A stretch of 17,812 nt of DNA from Campylobacteraceae bacterium (GTDB taxonomy: Bacteria; Campylobacterota; Campylobacteria; Campylobacterales; Campylobacteraceae), in the NCBI GenBank assembly GCA_031290675.1, contig JAITNC010000083.1, forward strand, positions 1 to 17,812, given 5' to 3'. The notes beneath the pieces were generated by a model. That model ran no database searches. It was not told where the DNA came from and saw nothing but the letters and a program-made list of their open reading frames with translations. The position numbers and the translations under genes were made by a program. Position 1 is the first letter of the stretch. Every line of letters begins with the position of its first letter. Shown in pieces: positions 1 through 10,011 of this stretch.

Positions 1-162
1 CGTCATTGCGAGTTTGCGTCAGCAAACGTGGCCAATCCATACGTTCTGAACTCCCATTGTCATGACATCAGCGAAGCCGAAGTATCTGTGTTTATTTGTA
101 TTTTTTTATGCAAAGAAGAAAAGCTGAGATTGTTACGTCGCTTCGTTCCTTACAATGACACA
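1..162. repeat. Composite hairpin repeat region (dispersed-repeat-like)
   Basis: This non-coding stretch lies beyond the last gene of the tol operon. Three parts resemble short dispersed repeats common in bacterial genomes. Positions 1-40 start CGTCATTGCGAG and end GTGGCCAATCCAT, enclosing a perfect 6-bp hairpin (GTTTGC at 12-17, GCAAAC at 22-27). Positions 58-90 resemble the widespread motif of the form GTCAT..GAGCGAAGTCGAAG.ATCT. Positions 128-160 are an inverted, degenerate relative of the first part (GATTG...CAATGACA). The outer parts therefore face each other, as in a small palindromic or MITE-like element. No coding sequence is present. The left end may be cut by the window edge. Family identity is from memory of the motif, not from a search. 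Confidence 0.6.
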
Positions 163-215
163 AAAGAACGAGCTAAAAATTGTAAAAGATAAAAATGTTA
201 TAGTAAATTGATGTT

Positions 216-1097
216 CTATCTACTTGGCGAAGCTTTTGCCTCAACTGTATCCGGGTAAGAGCTTTTCAAAAGTTTATAAAACTGATTTGCGCTTGCTGTG
301 TCTTTGATTTTGTCAAAAGATATAGCTGTGTGATATAAAAGTTTTGGTGTATAAGCTGCTTTATCATAAAGTTCGGCACTTTTTTTGTATTGGACTATAG
401 CCTCATTCCAATTTTCGTTAAAATAAGCTATCTCTCCAAGCACAAAACTGCTTCTTGCAGGTCTGTGATTTCTGAGTGATAACTCTTGAAAGTAAGGTTT
501 TGATTTGTTGTAATCCTTCGCTTCAAAGAGTCGCTCGCCTTCCTTTAGTAGATTGTCTGCACTTATGGATTTAAATGCACTATTGCCTGTAGCAGTGCTC
601 TGCTGTGCGGAAGTTTTTTTACCTTCTATGTCAGCTACTCTTTTTTCCAAAGAGAGATAATTTGAGTTTGTCTTGTCTATCATAGCCGTAACTTCTTGAA
701 GCACTTTCTTGACATTTTCTTGATTTGCTATCTCTAATTCTCGGCTTTCTTGAACATAGTCTTGTAGATTTTTCAAATCGCTTTTTAGCTGCTCTATAGA
801 TAAATTGTTTTCAGAAGACTGAAGAGCTCTGTTTATTTGGGCTATTTTTGAAGTTACACTGTCAAGTACGGACGTTGCGCCCTCTTGCTGTTCTATAAGC
901 CTTCCAACTTGGTTTTTGAGATTTCCAACATCTTTTGTTACATCTTGAAGTTTATTGTTTGTGTTTAAGAGCTGTTTTTCGCTCTCCGTCAAACCATAGG
1001 GAATATTCGTATCAAGCCTTCCAGCATCAAATGCGGAAGGCTCTACCGAAAATAGATAAGATATCATCAATGAAGTCAGTAGAAAATATCTTGTCAT
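216..1097 (-). CDS. cpoB: Tol-Pal system protein CpoB/YbgF-like, coiled coil plus TPR
   Basis: A 293-residue periplasmic protein. It has an N-terminal signal peptide (hydrophobic residues about 4-17), a long charged and Gln-rich segment at about 38-160 that looks like coiled coil, a short Ser/Thr/Gln linker, and a C-terminal TPR region (about 180-290) with repeated A-x-x-x-Y/F patterns such as the one around GEIAYFNENWNEAI. This is the architecture of CpoB/YbgF, which in Escherichia coli binds TolA and coordinates outer-membrane constriction with peptidoglycan synthesis. It is the last gene of the tol-pal set and starts 6 nt after the pal stop codon. The ribosome binding site is weak, so translation may be coupled to pal. 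Coiled coil and TPR assignments are by eye. The function in this organism is inferred from family and position. Confidence 0.85.
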   Translation of the reverse strand: MTRYFLLTSLMISYLFSVEPSAFDAGRLDTNIPYGLTESEKQLLNTNNKLQDVTKDVGNLKNQVGRLIEQQEGATSVLDSVTSKIAQINRALQSSENNLSIEQLKSDLKNLQDYVQESRELEIANQENVKKVLQEVTAMIDKTNSNYLSLEKRVADIEGKKTSAQQSTATGNSAFKSISADNLLKEGERLFEAKDYNKSKPYFQELSLRNHRPARSSFVLGEIAYFNENWNEAIVQYKKSAELYDKAAYTPKLLYHTAISFDKIKDTASANQFYKLLKSSYPDTVEAKASPSR

Positions 1098-1103
1098 AAT
1101 GTT

Positions 1104-1631
1104 TTACTGAATCAATAATTTAAAGTCTGCTCTTCTGTTTTGACCCCAGCACTCTTTAGAAGCTTGAGTACAAGCAGGATTGCTCTCGCCATAACTTACA
1201 ATAGTAACTCTATCAGCTTTAACACCTTGTGCTATAAGCGCGTCTTTAACAGCTTTTGCTCTTTTGAGACCAAGTGCGAAGTTATACTCATCTGTACCCC
1301 ACTCGTCGCAATTTCCTTCAACTTTTACGTTTAGGTTAGCGGCTTCTACGAGGTTAAATAATTTAGCATTGTCACTAATAGCGCTTTGTGAACTTGCACT
1401 GATATCAAACTGGTCAAAATCAAAATAGATGCTTTTAGCGTTTCGCTCAAGTCTTTCAATCAGACTGGAACTTAACTCATTTGTATCACCTGAAGTAACA
1501 GTTGATGTTCCTGTTGCGCTTGACGCTTTGCTGTCAGCATCTTGAGTTCCGACATCTACCGTAGCTTTGTCAGAACAACCACTTAGTAAAAACAGTGCGG
1601 CAATCGCGCCGAAAAGTAATTTTTTACTCAT
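1104..1631 (-). CDS. pal: Peptidoglycan-associated lipoprotein Pal
   Basis: A 175-residue outer-membrane lipoprotein with an OmpA-like peptidoglycan-binding domain. I chose the start at 1631 because AAGGTGGG lies just upstream and because the protein then begins with a proper lipoprotein signal: MSKK, a hydrophobic stretch, and the lipobox LSGC with Cys19 as the lipidated residue. An upstream in-frame ATG at 1700 would add 23 residues before the signal and has no good ribosome binding site. After a Ser/Thr-rich tether, the OmpA domain (about 65-175) shows YFDFDQF, the signature GNCDEWGTDEYN, RAKAVKDAL and GQNRRADF. Pal anchors the outer membrane to the cell wall and is relocated by the Tol complex encoded just upstream. 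The Trp in the DE-x-GT motif replaces the Arg of E. coli. Confidence 0.96.
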   Translation of the reverse strand: MSKKLLFGAIAALFLLSGCSDKATVDVGTQDADSKASSATGTSTVTSGDTNELSSSLIERLERNAKSIYFDFDQFDISASSQSAISDNAKLFNLVEAANLNVKVEGNCDEWGTDEYNFALGLKRAKAVKDALIAQGVKADRVTIVSYGESNPACTQASKECWGQNRRADFKLLIQ

Positions 1632-1714
1632 AAATTTTCCCACCTTTATAAAAAATATTAGTCCCTTAATTCTACCACAGTTTTTTAAATTTTTCACCAT
1701 AATTTTTTAATTTT

Positions 1715-2989
1715 TTACCAATCTAAAGATTGAATTTTGCCTACATTTATAGGAAAGTGAAAACTTTTGTTAGTACCCAGACGTATGATGCCCAAAGCAC
1801 TCTCTCTAGCATACTCTTTGATGAACATCACGCTTCCGCCGTCATGTGAGAAACGGGGGAACATATTTTTACCTGTCGCCGTAAGTTGTCTTATATAGTC
1901 TGTCTGCGTTGAAATAAGATACAGGTTAAACGTTGACTCGCCAAATTCACTCGCTTTATCGCGTCCGGAGTATACTATATAGTGTTTATGGGCTGAGGCT
2001 GAATTGTTATTTCGTCCTACATAAACCATCTGCTCAACGAGATCGCTTCCTATCTTTGTCGAGAATATATTTGGATATCCAAGTCTATCAGACACGAAAA
2101 CAACTCTTGAATCATTGTCAACAAAACTTCCACTTACATCTACGCCGCGGTAATTTGTGATTTTGTTAAGCTGTCTTGTAGCTAGGTCATACATATATAT
2201 GTCAGGCTGATCGTTCGGGGACATGGTAAGAAGCAGTTTGCTTCCGTCGCTGCTTACGTCAGAGACCACAAGCATGCCGTTTCCGCTTATAAGCTCTTCT
2301 CTTTGACCGCTCATAAGAGAGACTTTGTATACGACAGGTTTTTTATTATTGATATTGGTATAGTAAAAGTTGTTTTGACCTTTGTCTGCCCACTTTGGAA
2401 ATATATTTAGCCCGCCTTTTACGATAGTCTGTTGAAAAGTCAAAGTGTAATCAGCTATCACTATCTCGCTTTGGTTTGGTCCGACACTTCTAGCAAAAAT
2501 GATATATTTATCCATCCAGTCAACAGGCTCTTGTTTGGTATCTTTTACGACATTCATCACAACAGAGTGTGACATAAACGGATAGTGGCTGGCTTTTGAT
2601 ATCTTGAAACTTCTTTGGCTCAACAAGGCGCCGCTTTTTGCGTTAAATAGCTTTGTCGTAGCCACGATAGAGTCGTCCATCTGCTCTGCTATCTGGTATC
2701 TGAGCACCAAGTCGCTTTTGGCGTCTATGCCGTATCCGGCGCGTCCGCTGTCATCAAGCCCTGATATGCCATAAACTTCATTTACATCATAATATGTGGT
2801 TATTTTCAAATCGGCAATAAGAAGCTTAAAAAGGTTGTTTCTCAGTTTGCTGCTTACTCCGGAATCACTTGCGTCCTGTACTTGTATAACAGGCAATCTA
2901 TCAGGACGCTTGACTATCTCAACCGTAGCGTCTGGTGCGGCGAAAAGATGCATAGCGCAAACTAAAACAAAAAGAAGTATTTTTTTCAT
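1715..2989 (-). CDS. tolB: Tol-Pal translocation protein TolB
   Basis: A 424-residue periplasmic protein. It has a signal peptide with likely cleavage near Ala17/Ala18 (LFAAP), an N-terminal alpha/beta domain (about 20-150), and a C-terminal beta-propeller (about 160-424) whose blades show patterns such as SSDGSKLLLT, DIYMYDLATRQL, VVFVSDRLGYPNIF and FSHDGGSVMFI. TolB binds Pal and, in E. coli, passes signals between TolA and Pal during outer-membrane constriction. The start is supported by GGAG 7 nt upstream, which overlaps the end of the tolA-like gene (the stop is 4 nt before the ATG). Length is close to the usual 400-430 residues. The pal gene follows after an 83-nt spacer that carries the pal ribosome binding site. 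Confidence 0.95.
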   Translation of the reverse strand: MKKILLFVLVCAMHLFAAPDATVEIVKRPDRLPVIQVQDASDSGVSSKLRNNLFKLLIADLKITTYYDVNEVYGISGLDDSGRAGYGIDAKSDLVLRYQIAEQMDDSIVATTKLFNAKSGALLSQRSFKISKASHYPFMSHSVVMNVVKDTKQEPVDWMDKYIIFARSVGPNQSEIVIADYTLTFQQTIVKGGLNIFPKWADKGQNNFYYTNINNKKPVVYKVSLMSGQREELISGNGMLVVSDVSSDGSKLLLTMSPNDQPDIYMYDLATRQLNKITNYRGVDVSGSFVDNDSRVVFVSDRLGYPNIFSTKIGSDLVEQMVYVGRNNNSASAHKHYIVYSGRDKASEFGESTFNLYLISTQTDYIRQLTATGKNMFPRFSHDGGSVMFIKEYARESALGIIRLGTNKSFHFPINVGKIQSLDW

Positions 2990-2993
2990 GACA

Positions 2994-3713
2994 TCACTCC
3001 ATTAAATCTTTAAAGATTGTATTCATTGTGAACTTTCCATTGCCTTCATACGGCGGGAAAATCTCGTTTTTCATATCGTCCAAAAAGCTTTTAAGCTTTG
3101 AATTAAAATCGCCATTATATGATAATTTTGCTATATAATAGCTAAAATGTCCCATATTGTCTATCTCTATCGTCACCTCAGCTTCCATGCCGGAAGTGGT
3201 GAAAACTGTGTTTTGCCAGCTATCATAAAGCATATCTTGGATTTTGCCTATAAACGGGTCGTATACACCCGAACTTGAGCTTGTTACCTCAAGAGTGCTT
3301 TGTTGTTTGAAGTTAAGCTTATCAACTAGCTTGCTCGCATTGTCCTGTTTTGGAGTGCTTTTGCCATCAAGTCTGCTTGGAGTTGAGGCTTTCGCTCCTG
3401 TTTCTGTAAGTTTTGTAGTGTTGACGTTTTTGAAAAGGTCTTGGATGCCTGCGGTCTGCGTTTTGACAGCCGCCTTTGCGCCATCGGACTTCGGCGTAGT
3501 GGTAACAGTCACGCGCTCAACGACTTTTGGCTCTTCTTTTGGCCTCTCAACTATCATAATGTCTAAAAAGTTTTCTTTGCTTGTAAAGCGTTGTATAAAG
3601 ACATCCGATTTGCCTATAGTATAAGCGAGACTTACAAAAACTAAGGCATATAAAAAAATGGATATGTAAAATCCTGTAAAATAGTACTTCCTTTCTGCAA
3701 ATATCTGCGACAT
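2994..3713 (-). CDS. tolA: TolA/TonB-like energy-transducing protein
   Basis: A 239-residue protein with one N-terminal membrane helix (about 13-33) after a short cytoplasmic tail, a Lys/Thr/Ser-rich periplasmic linker (about 50-140), and a C-terminal domain (about 148-239) of the TolA/TonB type, with IGKIQDMLYDSWQ and a predicted beta strand EAEVTIEIDNMGHFSYY. Proteins of this kind connect an inner-membrane proton motor (TolQR or ExbBD) to partners at the outer membrane. Lying between the tolR-like gene and tolB, this one most likely fills the TolA role. The linker is much shorter than the long Ala/Lys helix of E. coli TolA, and automated annotation often calls such proteins TonB C-terminal domain proteins. 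Its ATG shares one base with the stop of the upstream gene (TAATG), which indicates translational coupling. Confidence 0.82.
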   Translation of the reverse strand: MSQIFAERKYYFTGFYISIFLYALVFVSLAYTIGKSDVFIQRFTSKENFLDIMIVERPKEEPKVVERVTVTTTPKSDGAKAAVKTQTAGIQDLFKNVNTTKLTETGAKASTPSRLDGKSTPKQDNASKLVDKLNFKQQSTLEVTSSSSGVYDPFIGKIQDMLYDSWQNTVFTTSGMEAEVTIEIDNMGHFSYYIAKLSYNGDFNSKLKSFLDDMKNEIFPPYEGNGKFTMNTIFKDLME

Positions 3714-4105
3714 TAGCCACCCGTTTCCAGCGCTACTTTAAGAAAACCAGCGTTTTTTATGGATTTCATAACATACATAACATCACTATATAAAAGGTCT
3801 TTATCTGCTTTGATATATACAGTCGTCTCTTTGCTGTGTTTGCTCGCTATGAGAATCATATTGTCGGGGAAATTTTTCAGGGCGAACTTATCTTTTCCGA
3901 TAAATACATTTTTGTTTTTATCTATGCGTATTTCAAGTGGTGGAATTTTATTTACAGTCGCTGTTTTTGAACCGTCTGGCAGAGTTATCGTCTCCTCAAA
4001 AACGAGCGTTGGCGTTGTGACCATCAAGATAGCCAGCAAAACCAACATGATATCAACAAGCGGGGTTATGTTGAGTTCGGGTTTCTCGTCCCAATCAATT
4101 GCCAT
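3713..4105 (-). CDS. tolR: Biopolymer transport protein ExbD/TolR
   Basis: A 130-residue inner-membrane protein. It has a short cytoplasmic N-terminus, one transmembrane helix (about 13-35) in the context NITPLVDIMLVLLAILM, and a periplasmic domain. Asp18 in PLVDIML corresponds to the essential proton-path aspartate of ExbD/TolR. With the TolQ/ExbB protein it forms the stator-type motor that converts proton flow into movement of the TolA-like partner. The start overlaps the end of the upstream exbB/tolQ gene by 11 nt, and its stop overlaps the start of the tolA-like gene by one base. Sequence alone does not cleanly separate ExbD from TolR; the neighbouring tolB and pal favour TolR. Confidence 0.92.
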   Translation of the reverse strand: MAIDWDEKPELNITPLVDIMLVLLAILMVTTPTLVFEETITLPDGSKTATVNKIPPLEIRIDKNKNVFIGKDKFALKNFPDNMILIASKHSKETTVYIKADKDLLYSDVMYVMKSIKNAGFLKVALETGG

Positions 4106-4685
4106 TTGCGCTCTCGTTTGGTTTGCTGCTCTCGGAAAGTATCAAGTCTATTTGGCGTTGTATATAAGCTATGACATCATACCCTTTGCGCTTTAAGATG
4201 ATATGAAAAGTGTATGCCGGAATAGCTACAAATATACCGCCCGCTGTCGCTACAAGTGCTTCGCTGATAGCAGGAGCTATGATACCCAAAGAGGCGTTGG
4301 AGCTTTGTCCGAGTTTGCCAAATGTTTCAAGTATGGACACTACCGTACCAAAAAGTCCTATAAAAGGAGATGTTGAGGCTATGATAGAGAGCCACGACAA
4401 ACCTACGGTTACATTTTTCTCCGCTACATTTTTGCAAACGCCTAAAAATGAGCTTGAGAAATTTTTTGAAAGACATTTGCTCAAAATAGAGTTGCTTTTT
4501 GGCTGTTTTGAACCCAAAAGCATCTTTTCAAGCGAATCTAATTCTCTCTTTTTCCATTCGGAGAGATACAGAGCTCTTCCTATAAAAATAGTAAAAGTAA
4601 GTATAAAATAAAACGACAGCCACCCGAGTACGAACCAAGTTACCGGGTGGGCGTTTGAAAGGTAAGTTAAAAATGAGCCGTTCAT
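4095..4685 (-). CDS. tolQ: MotA/TolQ/ExbB proton channel family protein
   Basis: A 196-residue inner-membrane protein with three hydrophobic helices at about 14-38, 96-120 and 138-162. The family core is clear: LSWLSIIASTSPFIGLFGTV, followed by IAPAISEALVATAGGIFVAIPAY. These helices form the proton-conducting ring around the TolR/ExbD helix pair. The gene begins 3 nt after the atpC stop codon, so the Tol genes are probably at least partly transcribed from the ATP synthase promoter. I place it as TolQ because of the downstream tolB and pal, although ExbB is an equally common database name. The family is certain; the TolQ or ExbB label is an inference from context. Confidence 0.93.
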   Translation of the reverse strand: MNGSFLTYLSNAHPVTWFVLGWLSFYFILTFTIFIGRALYLSEWKKRELDSLEKMLLGSKQPKSNSILSKCLSKNFSSSFLGVCKNVAEKNVTVGLSWLSIIASTSPFIGLFGTVVSILETFGKLGQSSNASLGIIAPAISEALVATAGGIFVAIPAYTFHIILKRKGYDVIAYIQRQIDLILSESSKPNESANGN

Positions 4686-4688
4686 AAG

Positions 4689-5069
4689 TTAATATATCTT
4701 TTTTGACATAGAGTCAACTTTGGCGATGGCAAGGTTTGAGTCGCTCATATTTTGGATAAGGGTTCTGGCTTTTTCCAATGATATGGCTATCTCGCTTTCG
4801 CTGTTGCCGCCTATGACTACTGCTCCGTCAGCCAAAACTGTTATCTTGGTTTCCTCGACTTTTACAAATCCCCAGTTTATCGCTATTGACTCTTTTTTGT
4901 CGTCTTCAAGCTCTATGTCTATCACTCCGACTTTTAGTGAAGTGAGCAGAGAAGCGTGGCTTGGAAGTACTCCAAACTCGCCTTCGCTTCCCGGAAATGT
5001 GACTGATTTCGCTACGCCCGAGAAGATAAGCCCCTCAGGAGTAACGATTTCTAATTTTATTGTATTCAT
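4689..5069 (-). CDS. atpC: ATP synthase F1 subunit epsilon
   Basis: A 126-residue central-stalk subunit. The N-terminal beta-sandwich shows the family patterns LEIVTPEGLIFSG, VTFPGSEGEFGVLPSHASLL and INWGFVKV, followed by a short two-helix C-terminal region (about 88-126). Epsilon links gamma to the c-ring and can inhibit ATP hydrolysis through its C-terminal helices. The C-terminal part is slightly shorter than in E. coli (139 residues in total), as is usual in this phylum. The ATG is preceded by AAAGGG and lies 14 nt after the atpD stop. It is the last of the ATP synthase genes; tolQ/exbB follows after 3 nt. Confidence 0.95.
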   Translation of the reverse strand: MNTIKLEIVTPEGLIFSGVAKSVTFPGSEGEFGVLPSHASLLTSLKVGVIDIELEDDKKESIAINWGFVKVEETKITVLADGAVVIGGNSESEIAISLEKARTLIQNMSDSNLAIAKVDSMSKKIY

Positions 5070-5083
5070 AACAAACCCTTTTT

Positions 5084-6499
<1,416 letters not shown>

Positions 6500-6518
6500 T
6501 TATCTTACTTATTTACTA

Positions 6519-7415
6519 TTATTTCATAGATTCCATACCGCTTATTATCTCTATAAGTTCGGTAGTTATGGACTCTTGTCTTGCTTTGTTATAAGCTATC
6601 GTCAAATGATGAACCCTATCTCTCGCATTGTTTGTAGCGTTTTCCATAGCCTGCATTCTTGCGCTGTGTTCAGCCGCTAGAGAGTCTATCAACGCATAGT
6701 ACATATTGTACTCAAGATATTTTTTCATCAACTCTTCAACTATCTGCTTTTCACTCTCTGCCTCTATCTCCAAAAGCGATTTTGACTCGCTGTGTGTCTG
6801 TACCTGCTCGCTAGAGGGTGCTTCAATAGGAAGCACATCTACTATCTTGAGCTGCTGAGATATCATATTTAGATATCCGTTGTGAACCAAAATAATCTTA
6901 TCAGTTAGATTTTCCATAAAATCTTTAACAGCGTCGCTTATAATCTCTTTTGATTTCTCGTAATTAGGCGATGATGAAACGCCGACATATCTCTTCAAAA
7001 GCTCCGTATCTTTAAATGTAAAATAGTCTATACCTTTGCGTCCTACGGCACGAAGTCTGACTTTCACATTTGTGTTTTTAAACTCCTCCATCAAACGTTT
7101 TACCGATTTGATGGTTTGGATATTGAAGCCGCCGCAAAGCCCTTTGTCGGCTGTTATGAAAATAATATCCACGATTTTAGGCGTGTCGTTAAGCTTGAAA
7201 AACTTGCTATCAACATCGCCGGCTTTGTATTGGCTAAGCTTATAAGATATCTCGGAGAGCATTTCGTTGATTTTATTCGCATATACTCTTGACTGCCTCG
7301 CAACCTCTTCGGCTTTGCGCAATTTCGCAGTAGATACGAGTTTCATAGCACGCGTTGTTTTTTGCGTGTTCTGAACGCTTTTTATCTTTCTTTTTATCTC
7401 TTTGAGATTTGACAT
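6519..7415 (-). CDS. atpG: ATP synthase F1 subunit gamma
   Basis: A 298-residue rotor shaft subunit. The N-terminal coiled-coil helix is typical ([20 protein letters not shown]), the central Rossmann-like part contains [12 protein letters not shown], and the C-terminal helix ends with [16 protein letters not shown] and a Glu/Ile-rich tail ([14 protein letters not shown]). Gamma transmits rotation from the c-ring to the catalytic hexamer. Length is near the usual 285-300 residues. The start has AAGGATAGAGT immediately upstream and lies 3 nt after the atpA stop. The Gly-Gly in GLCGGFN and the conserved C-terminal Arg-Met pair are intact. Confidence 0.98.
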   Translation of the reverse strand: MSNLKEIKRKIKSVQNTQKTTRAMKLVSTAKLRKAEEVARQSRVYANKINEMLSEISYKLSQYKAGDVDSKFFKLNDTPKIVDIIFITADKGLCGGFNIQTIKSVKRLMEEFKNTNVKVRLRAVGRKGIDYFTFKDTELLKRYVGVSSSPNYEKSKEIISDAVKDFMENLTDKIILVHNGYLNMISQQLKIVDVLPIEAPSSEQVQTHSESKSLLEIEAESEKQIVEELMKKYLEYNMYYALIDSLAAEHSARMQAMENATNNARDRVHHLTIAYNKARQESITTELIEIISGMESMK

Positions 7416-7418
7416 ACT

Positions 7419-8939
7419 CTATCCTTTAACTGCAAAGGTAGTTTTAAAGTCGTTTAGTGCTTTTTTCAAACTGTCTTCAATATCTTTATCAAGCAGTTTT
7501 TTAGTTCTTATCTGCTCAAAAATCTCAGGATATTTAGCCTCTATAAACGGATAAAGCTCACTTTCAAATTTGCCGATGTCGCCAACCGATACATCATCTA
7601 AAAATCCTCTCGTGCCCGAATAAACGATAACGACTTGCCTCTCAACTGAAAGCGGGGAGTAAGGAGGTTGTTTCAACAACTCAACCATTCTTTGTCCGCG
7701 CTCAAGCTGTTTTCTGCTCGCTTCGTCCAAATCGCTCGCAAACTGAGCGAATGCTTGAAGCTCTCTGTATTGAGCCAAATCAAGTCTTAGTGTACCTGAA
7801 ACCTGTTTTGTAGCTTTTATCTGCGCTGCGCCGCCAACACGGGAAACTGACAGACCGACGTTGATAGCAGGGCGTATGCCTGAGTTGAACAAGTCTGTTT
7901 CAAGAAATATCTGTCCGTCTGTGATAGATATAACGTTTGTAGGGATATATGCGGATACATCACCTGCTTGCGTTTCTATGATAGGAAGAGCTGTCAGCGA
8001 GCCAGCTCCAAGTTCGTCATTTAGCTTGGAAGCTCTCTCCAAAAGTCTTGAGTGTAGATAAAATACATCGCCCGGATACGCTTCACGTCCCGGAGGTCTT
8101 CTCAAGATAAGTGACATTTCGCGGTAAGCGATAGCGTGTTTTGTCAAATCATCATATATGATAAGTGCGTGTCTTGAGTTATCTCTGAAGTATTCGCCCA
8201 TAGTAACGCCCGTATACGGAGCGAGGTATTGGAGTGCGGCTGAGTCGCTCGCACCTGCGTTTACGATGATGGTATAATCCATAGCGCCGTGCTCTTCAAG
8301 TCTTTTGACGACTTGCGCTACGGTTGATTGTTTTTGACCTATAGCTACATAGATACAGACAACATTTTGACCTTTTTGGTTGATGATAGTATCAACCGCA
8401 ACTGTGGTTTTACCTGTCTGTCTGTCGCCGATGATAAGCTCTCTTTGACCGCGTCCTATCGGAACAAGAGCGTCAATAGCCTTAAGTCCTGTCTGAAGCG
8501 GCTCGTGAACGGATTTTCTTGCCATAATGCCCGGAGCTTTCTCCTCAACAAATCGGTGTTCTTTCGCCTCAATAGGCCCTTTGGCGTCTATCGGGTCGCC
8601 AAGTGAGTTCACAACACGTCCGATGATAGAATCTCCAACTGGAACTTGAAGCAAACGACCCAATCTTTTGACTGAAGAACCCTCATAAATGCCGTCGCTT
8701 TTTCCAAGAACAACGATACCAACGCTTGACTCTTCAAGGTTAAGAGTTAAGCCTCTTTCGCCGTTTTCAAACTCAACCATTTCGCCCGCCATAACATTGT
8801 TCAAACCATAAACATTTGCTACGCCGTCGGCTACCGCGATAACCTTACCCGTTTCCTCAACATTTACGCTGAGATTGAAGTTTTCTATTCTCTCTTTAAT
8901 GATAGAGCTGATTTCATCAGCCTTAACTTTAGTTGCCAC
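7419..8939 (-). CDS. atpA: ATP synthase F1 subunit alpha
   Basis: A 506-residue nucleotide-binding, non-catalytic subunit of F1. It shows the P-loop GDRQTGKT (about 171-178), the Walker B region [12 protein letters not shown], and the segment [10 protein letters not shown] that carries the arginine finger reaching into the beta catalytic site. The start is GTG at 8939, chosen because AAGGAG lies 8 nt upstream and because the protein then begins [21 protein letters not shown], the normal N-terminus that binds delta. The length agrees with the family (about 500-515). It follows atpH after a 21-nt spacer and precedes atpG by 3 nt. Confidence 0.99.
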   Translation of the reverse strand: MATKVKADEISSIIKERIENFNLSVNVEETGKVIAVADGVANVYGLNNVMAGEMVEFENGERGLTLNLEESSVGIVVLGKSDGIYEGSSVKRLGRLLQVPVGDSIIGRVVNSLGDPIDAKGPIEAKEHRFVEEKAPGIMARKSVHEPLQTGLKAIDALVPIGRGQRELIIGDRQTGKTTVAVDTIINQKGQNVVCIYVAIGQKQSTVAQVVKRLEEHGAMDYTIIVNAGASDSAALQYLAPYTGVTMGEYFRDNSRHALIIYDDLTKHAIAYREMSLILRRPPGREAYPGDVFYLHSRLLERASKLNDELGAGSLTALPIIETQAGDVSAYIPTNVISITDGQIFLETDLFNSGIRPAINVGLSVSRVGGAAQIKATKQVSGTLRLDLAQYRELQAFAQFASDLDEASRKQLERGQRMVELLKQPPYSPLSVERQVVIVYSGTRGFLDDVSVGDIGKFESELYPFIEAKYPEIFEQIRTKKLLDKDIEDSLKKALNDFKTTFAVKG

Positions 8940-8960
8940 TTGTGCTGCTCCTTTAATTTA

Positions 8961-9491
8961 TTATATTGCTTTTAATATATGTTCAGTCATTTGAGCTTTG
9001 AGTCTATCAAGCGAAAAGCTTGTTTCAACTCCAAGTTCGTCAATCTGTATCTTGATGCCGGAATAATCTGACTTTTGCGCTTCAAAGTTAATCTCTGCGT
9101 CAAATTTTTTGCTAAAACTCTTTTGCAAACTGTCTACCTGCTCTTTGCTGACATCAAGGTTGCCGTAAATCTTACCGTCAAATCGGTTGTTTTTAAGTGA
9201 TATTTGAAATTCAAGTTCTTGATGAATATCTCGCAGAAACAACAATCTCTTGTTTTCACTTAACAGATTTATGAAATTTACCAATTTTTTGTCAGGGTTT
9301 TTCAGTAGTGATAAAACAAACTCTTTTTTATCGTTTTTGCTGACATCAGGAGATGAGATAATAGTTTTAAATCTAGCGGATATAAAAGCTTGATTTATCT
9401 CTCTTAGAGCTTCCGCCACGCCCTTCAACTCTTTGGCATCAAAGGCTTCCAATAGAGCTTTTACATATCTTTTTGCGACTGCTTTACTCAT
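8961..9491 (-). CDS. atpH: ATP synthase F1 subunit delta
   Basis: A 176-residue peripheral-stalk subunit that joins the b-type stalk to the top of the alpha/beta hexamer. The N-terminal helical bundle begins AVAKRYVKALLEAF, and the interior has FINLLSENKRLLFLRDI, a family pattern. The C-terminal part ends with FSLDRLKAQMTEHI. Its start codon overlaps the stop of atpF by one base (TAATG), so translation is probably coupled. Delta is one of the least conserved F1 subunits; the call rests on length, the N-terminal motif and position between atpF and atpA. Confidence 0.95.
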   Translation of the reverse strand: MSKAVAKRYVKALLEAFDAKELKGVAEALREINQAFISARFKTIISSPDVSKNDKKEFVLSLLKNPDKKLVNFINLLSENKRLLFLRDIHQELEFQISLKNNRFDGKIYGNLDVSKEQVDSLQKSFSKKFDAEINFEAQKSDYSGIKIQIDELGVETSFSLDRLKAQMTEHILKAI

Positions 9492-10003
9492 TATGCCACC
9501 TTCTTCAAAATAATATTGATAAATTTATCACGGTCAATATTGATAGAGTTTTCACTGAACAAGTCGTCAAGTACCTCGCTCACAACTTCTCTTACCATTT
9601 TTCTGCGCTCTATATTCATCTGGTCTTTGTAGGATTTTTCAAGACCTTCGAGCTCGCCGTCCAAATCTGCAGCGATTTTCGCCGAAAGAAGTCTTCCCTC
9701 TTTTTCGGAGGTAACGATAAAGGATTTGGCGTTCGCTTTGCTCTCCTCAAGCTTCTCAAGAGCTACTACTTTTCTGTTTTTTGACTCTTTGAGTTTTTCT
9801 TGGATAGCGTTTAGCTTGTCGGCGATAGTGTTTTTTCTGTTTTTGAAGAAGTTTTGTATTTTAAATTTATTGACAAGGATATAATACAAAAGTCCTGCGA
9901 AAAGCAAAAAGTTGATAGTGCGTTTGAGCATTTCCGGTTCGGCTTCAGAGCTTGACGCAAAAGCCAATATAGGAATTATCAAAAGGGTGATATATCTTAA
10001 CAT
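9491..10003 (-). CDS. atpF: ATP synthase F0 subunit b
   Basis: A 170-residue peripheral-stalk subunit: a membrane helix at about 28-46 (RTINFLLFAGLLYYILVNKF) followed by a long charged helix rich in Lys, Glu and Ala (about 50-165) that dimerises and reaches F1. It has an additional N-terminal hydrophobic stretch (residues 3-16, ending AFA-SSS) that resembles a cleavable Sec signal peptide. The start is supported by AGGAG 5 nt upstream. It follows the shorter b' gene by 8 nt, so the stalk is probably a b/b' heterodimer. Its stop codon overlaps the atpH start by one base. Confidence 0.95.
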   Translation of the reverse strand: MLRYITLLIIPILAFASSSEAEPEMLKRTINFLLFAGLLYYILVNKFKIQNFFKNRKNTIADKLNAIQEKLKESKNRKVVALEKLEESKANAKSFIVTSEKEGRLLSAKIAADLDGELEGLEKSYKDQMNIERRKMVREVVSEVLDDLFSENSINIDRDKFINIILKKVA

Positions 10004-10011
10004 CTTATCTC

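Noticed and set aside
1..162. CRISPR array or tRNA in the left-hand non-coding region
   Set aside because: The repeats are inverted, unequal and irregularly spaced, and no cloverleaf with a CCA-type acceptor could be drawn.
1632..1700. An upstream start for pal that adds 23 residues
   Set aside because: The extension would put a basic, hydrophobic stretch ahead of a perfect lipoprotein signal, and the inner ATG at 1631 has a strong AAGGTGGG site; the outer one does not.
4095..4105. The 11-nt overlap of tolQ and tolR as a possible frameshift or fusion
   Set aside because: Both frames keep full family lengths and conserved motifs, so this is an ordinary overlap with coupled translation.
3244..4611. 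Long open frames on the plus strand opposite tolA, tolR and tolQ (126, 145 and 133 codons)
   Set aside because: They are antisense to genes with clear family motifs, match nothing I recognise, and lack convincing ribosome binding sites.
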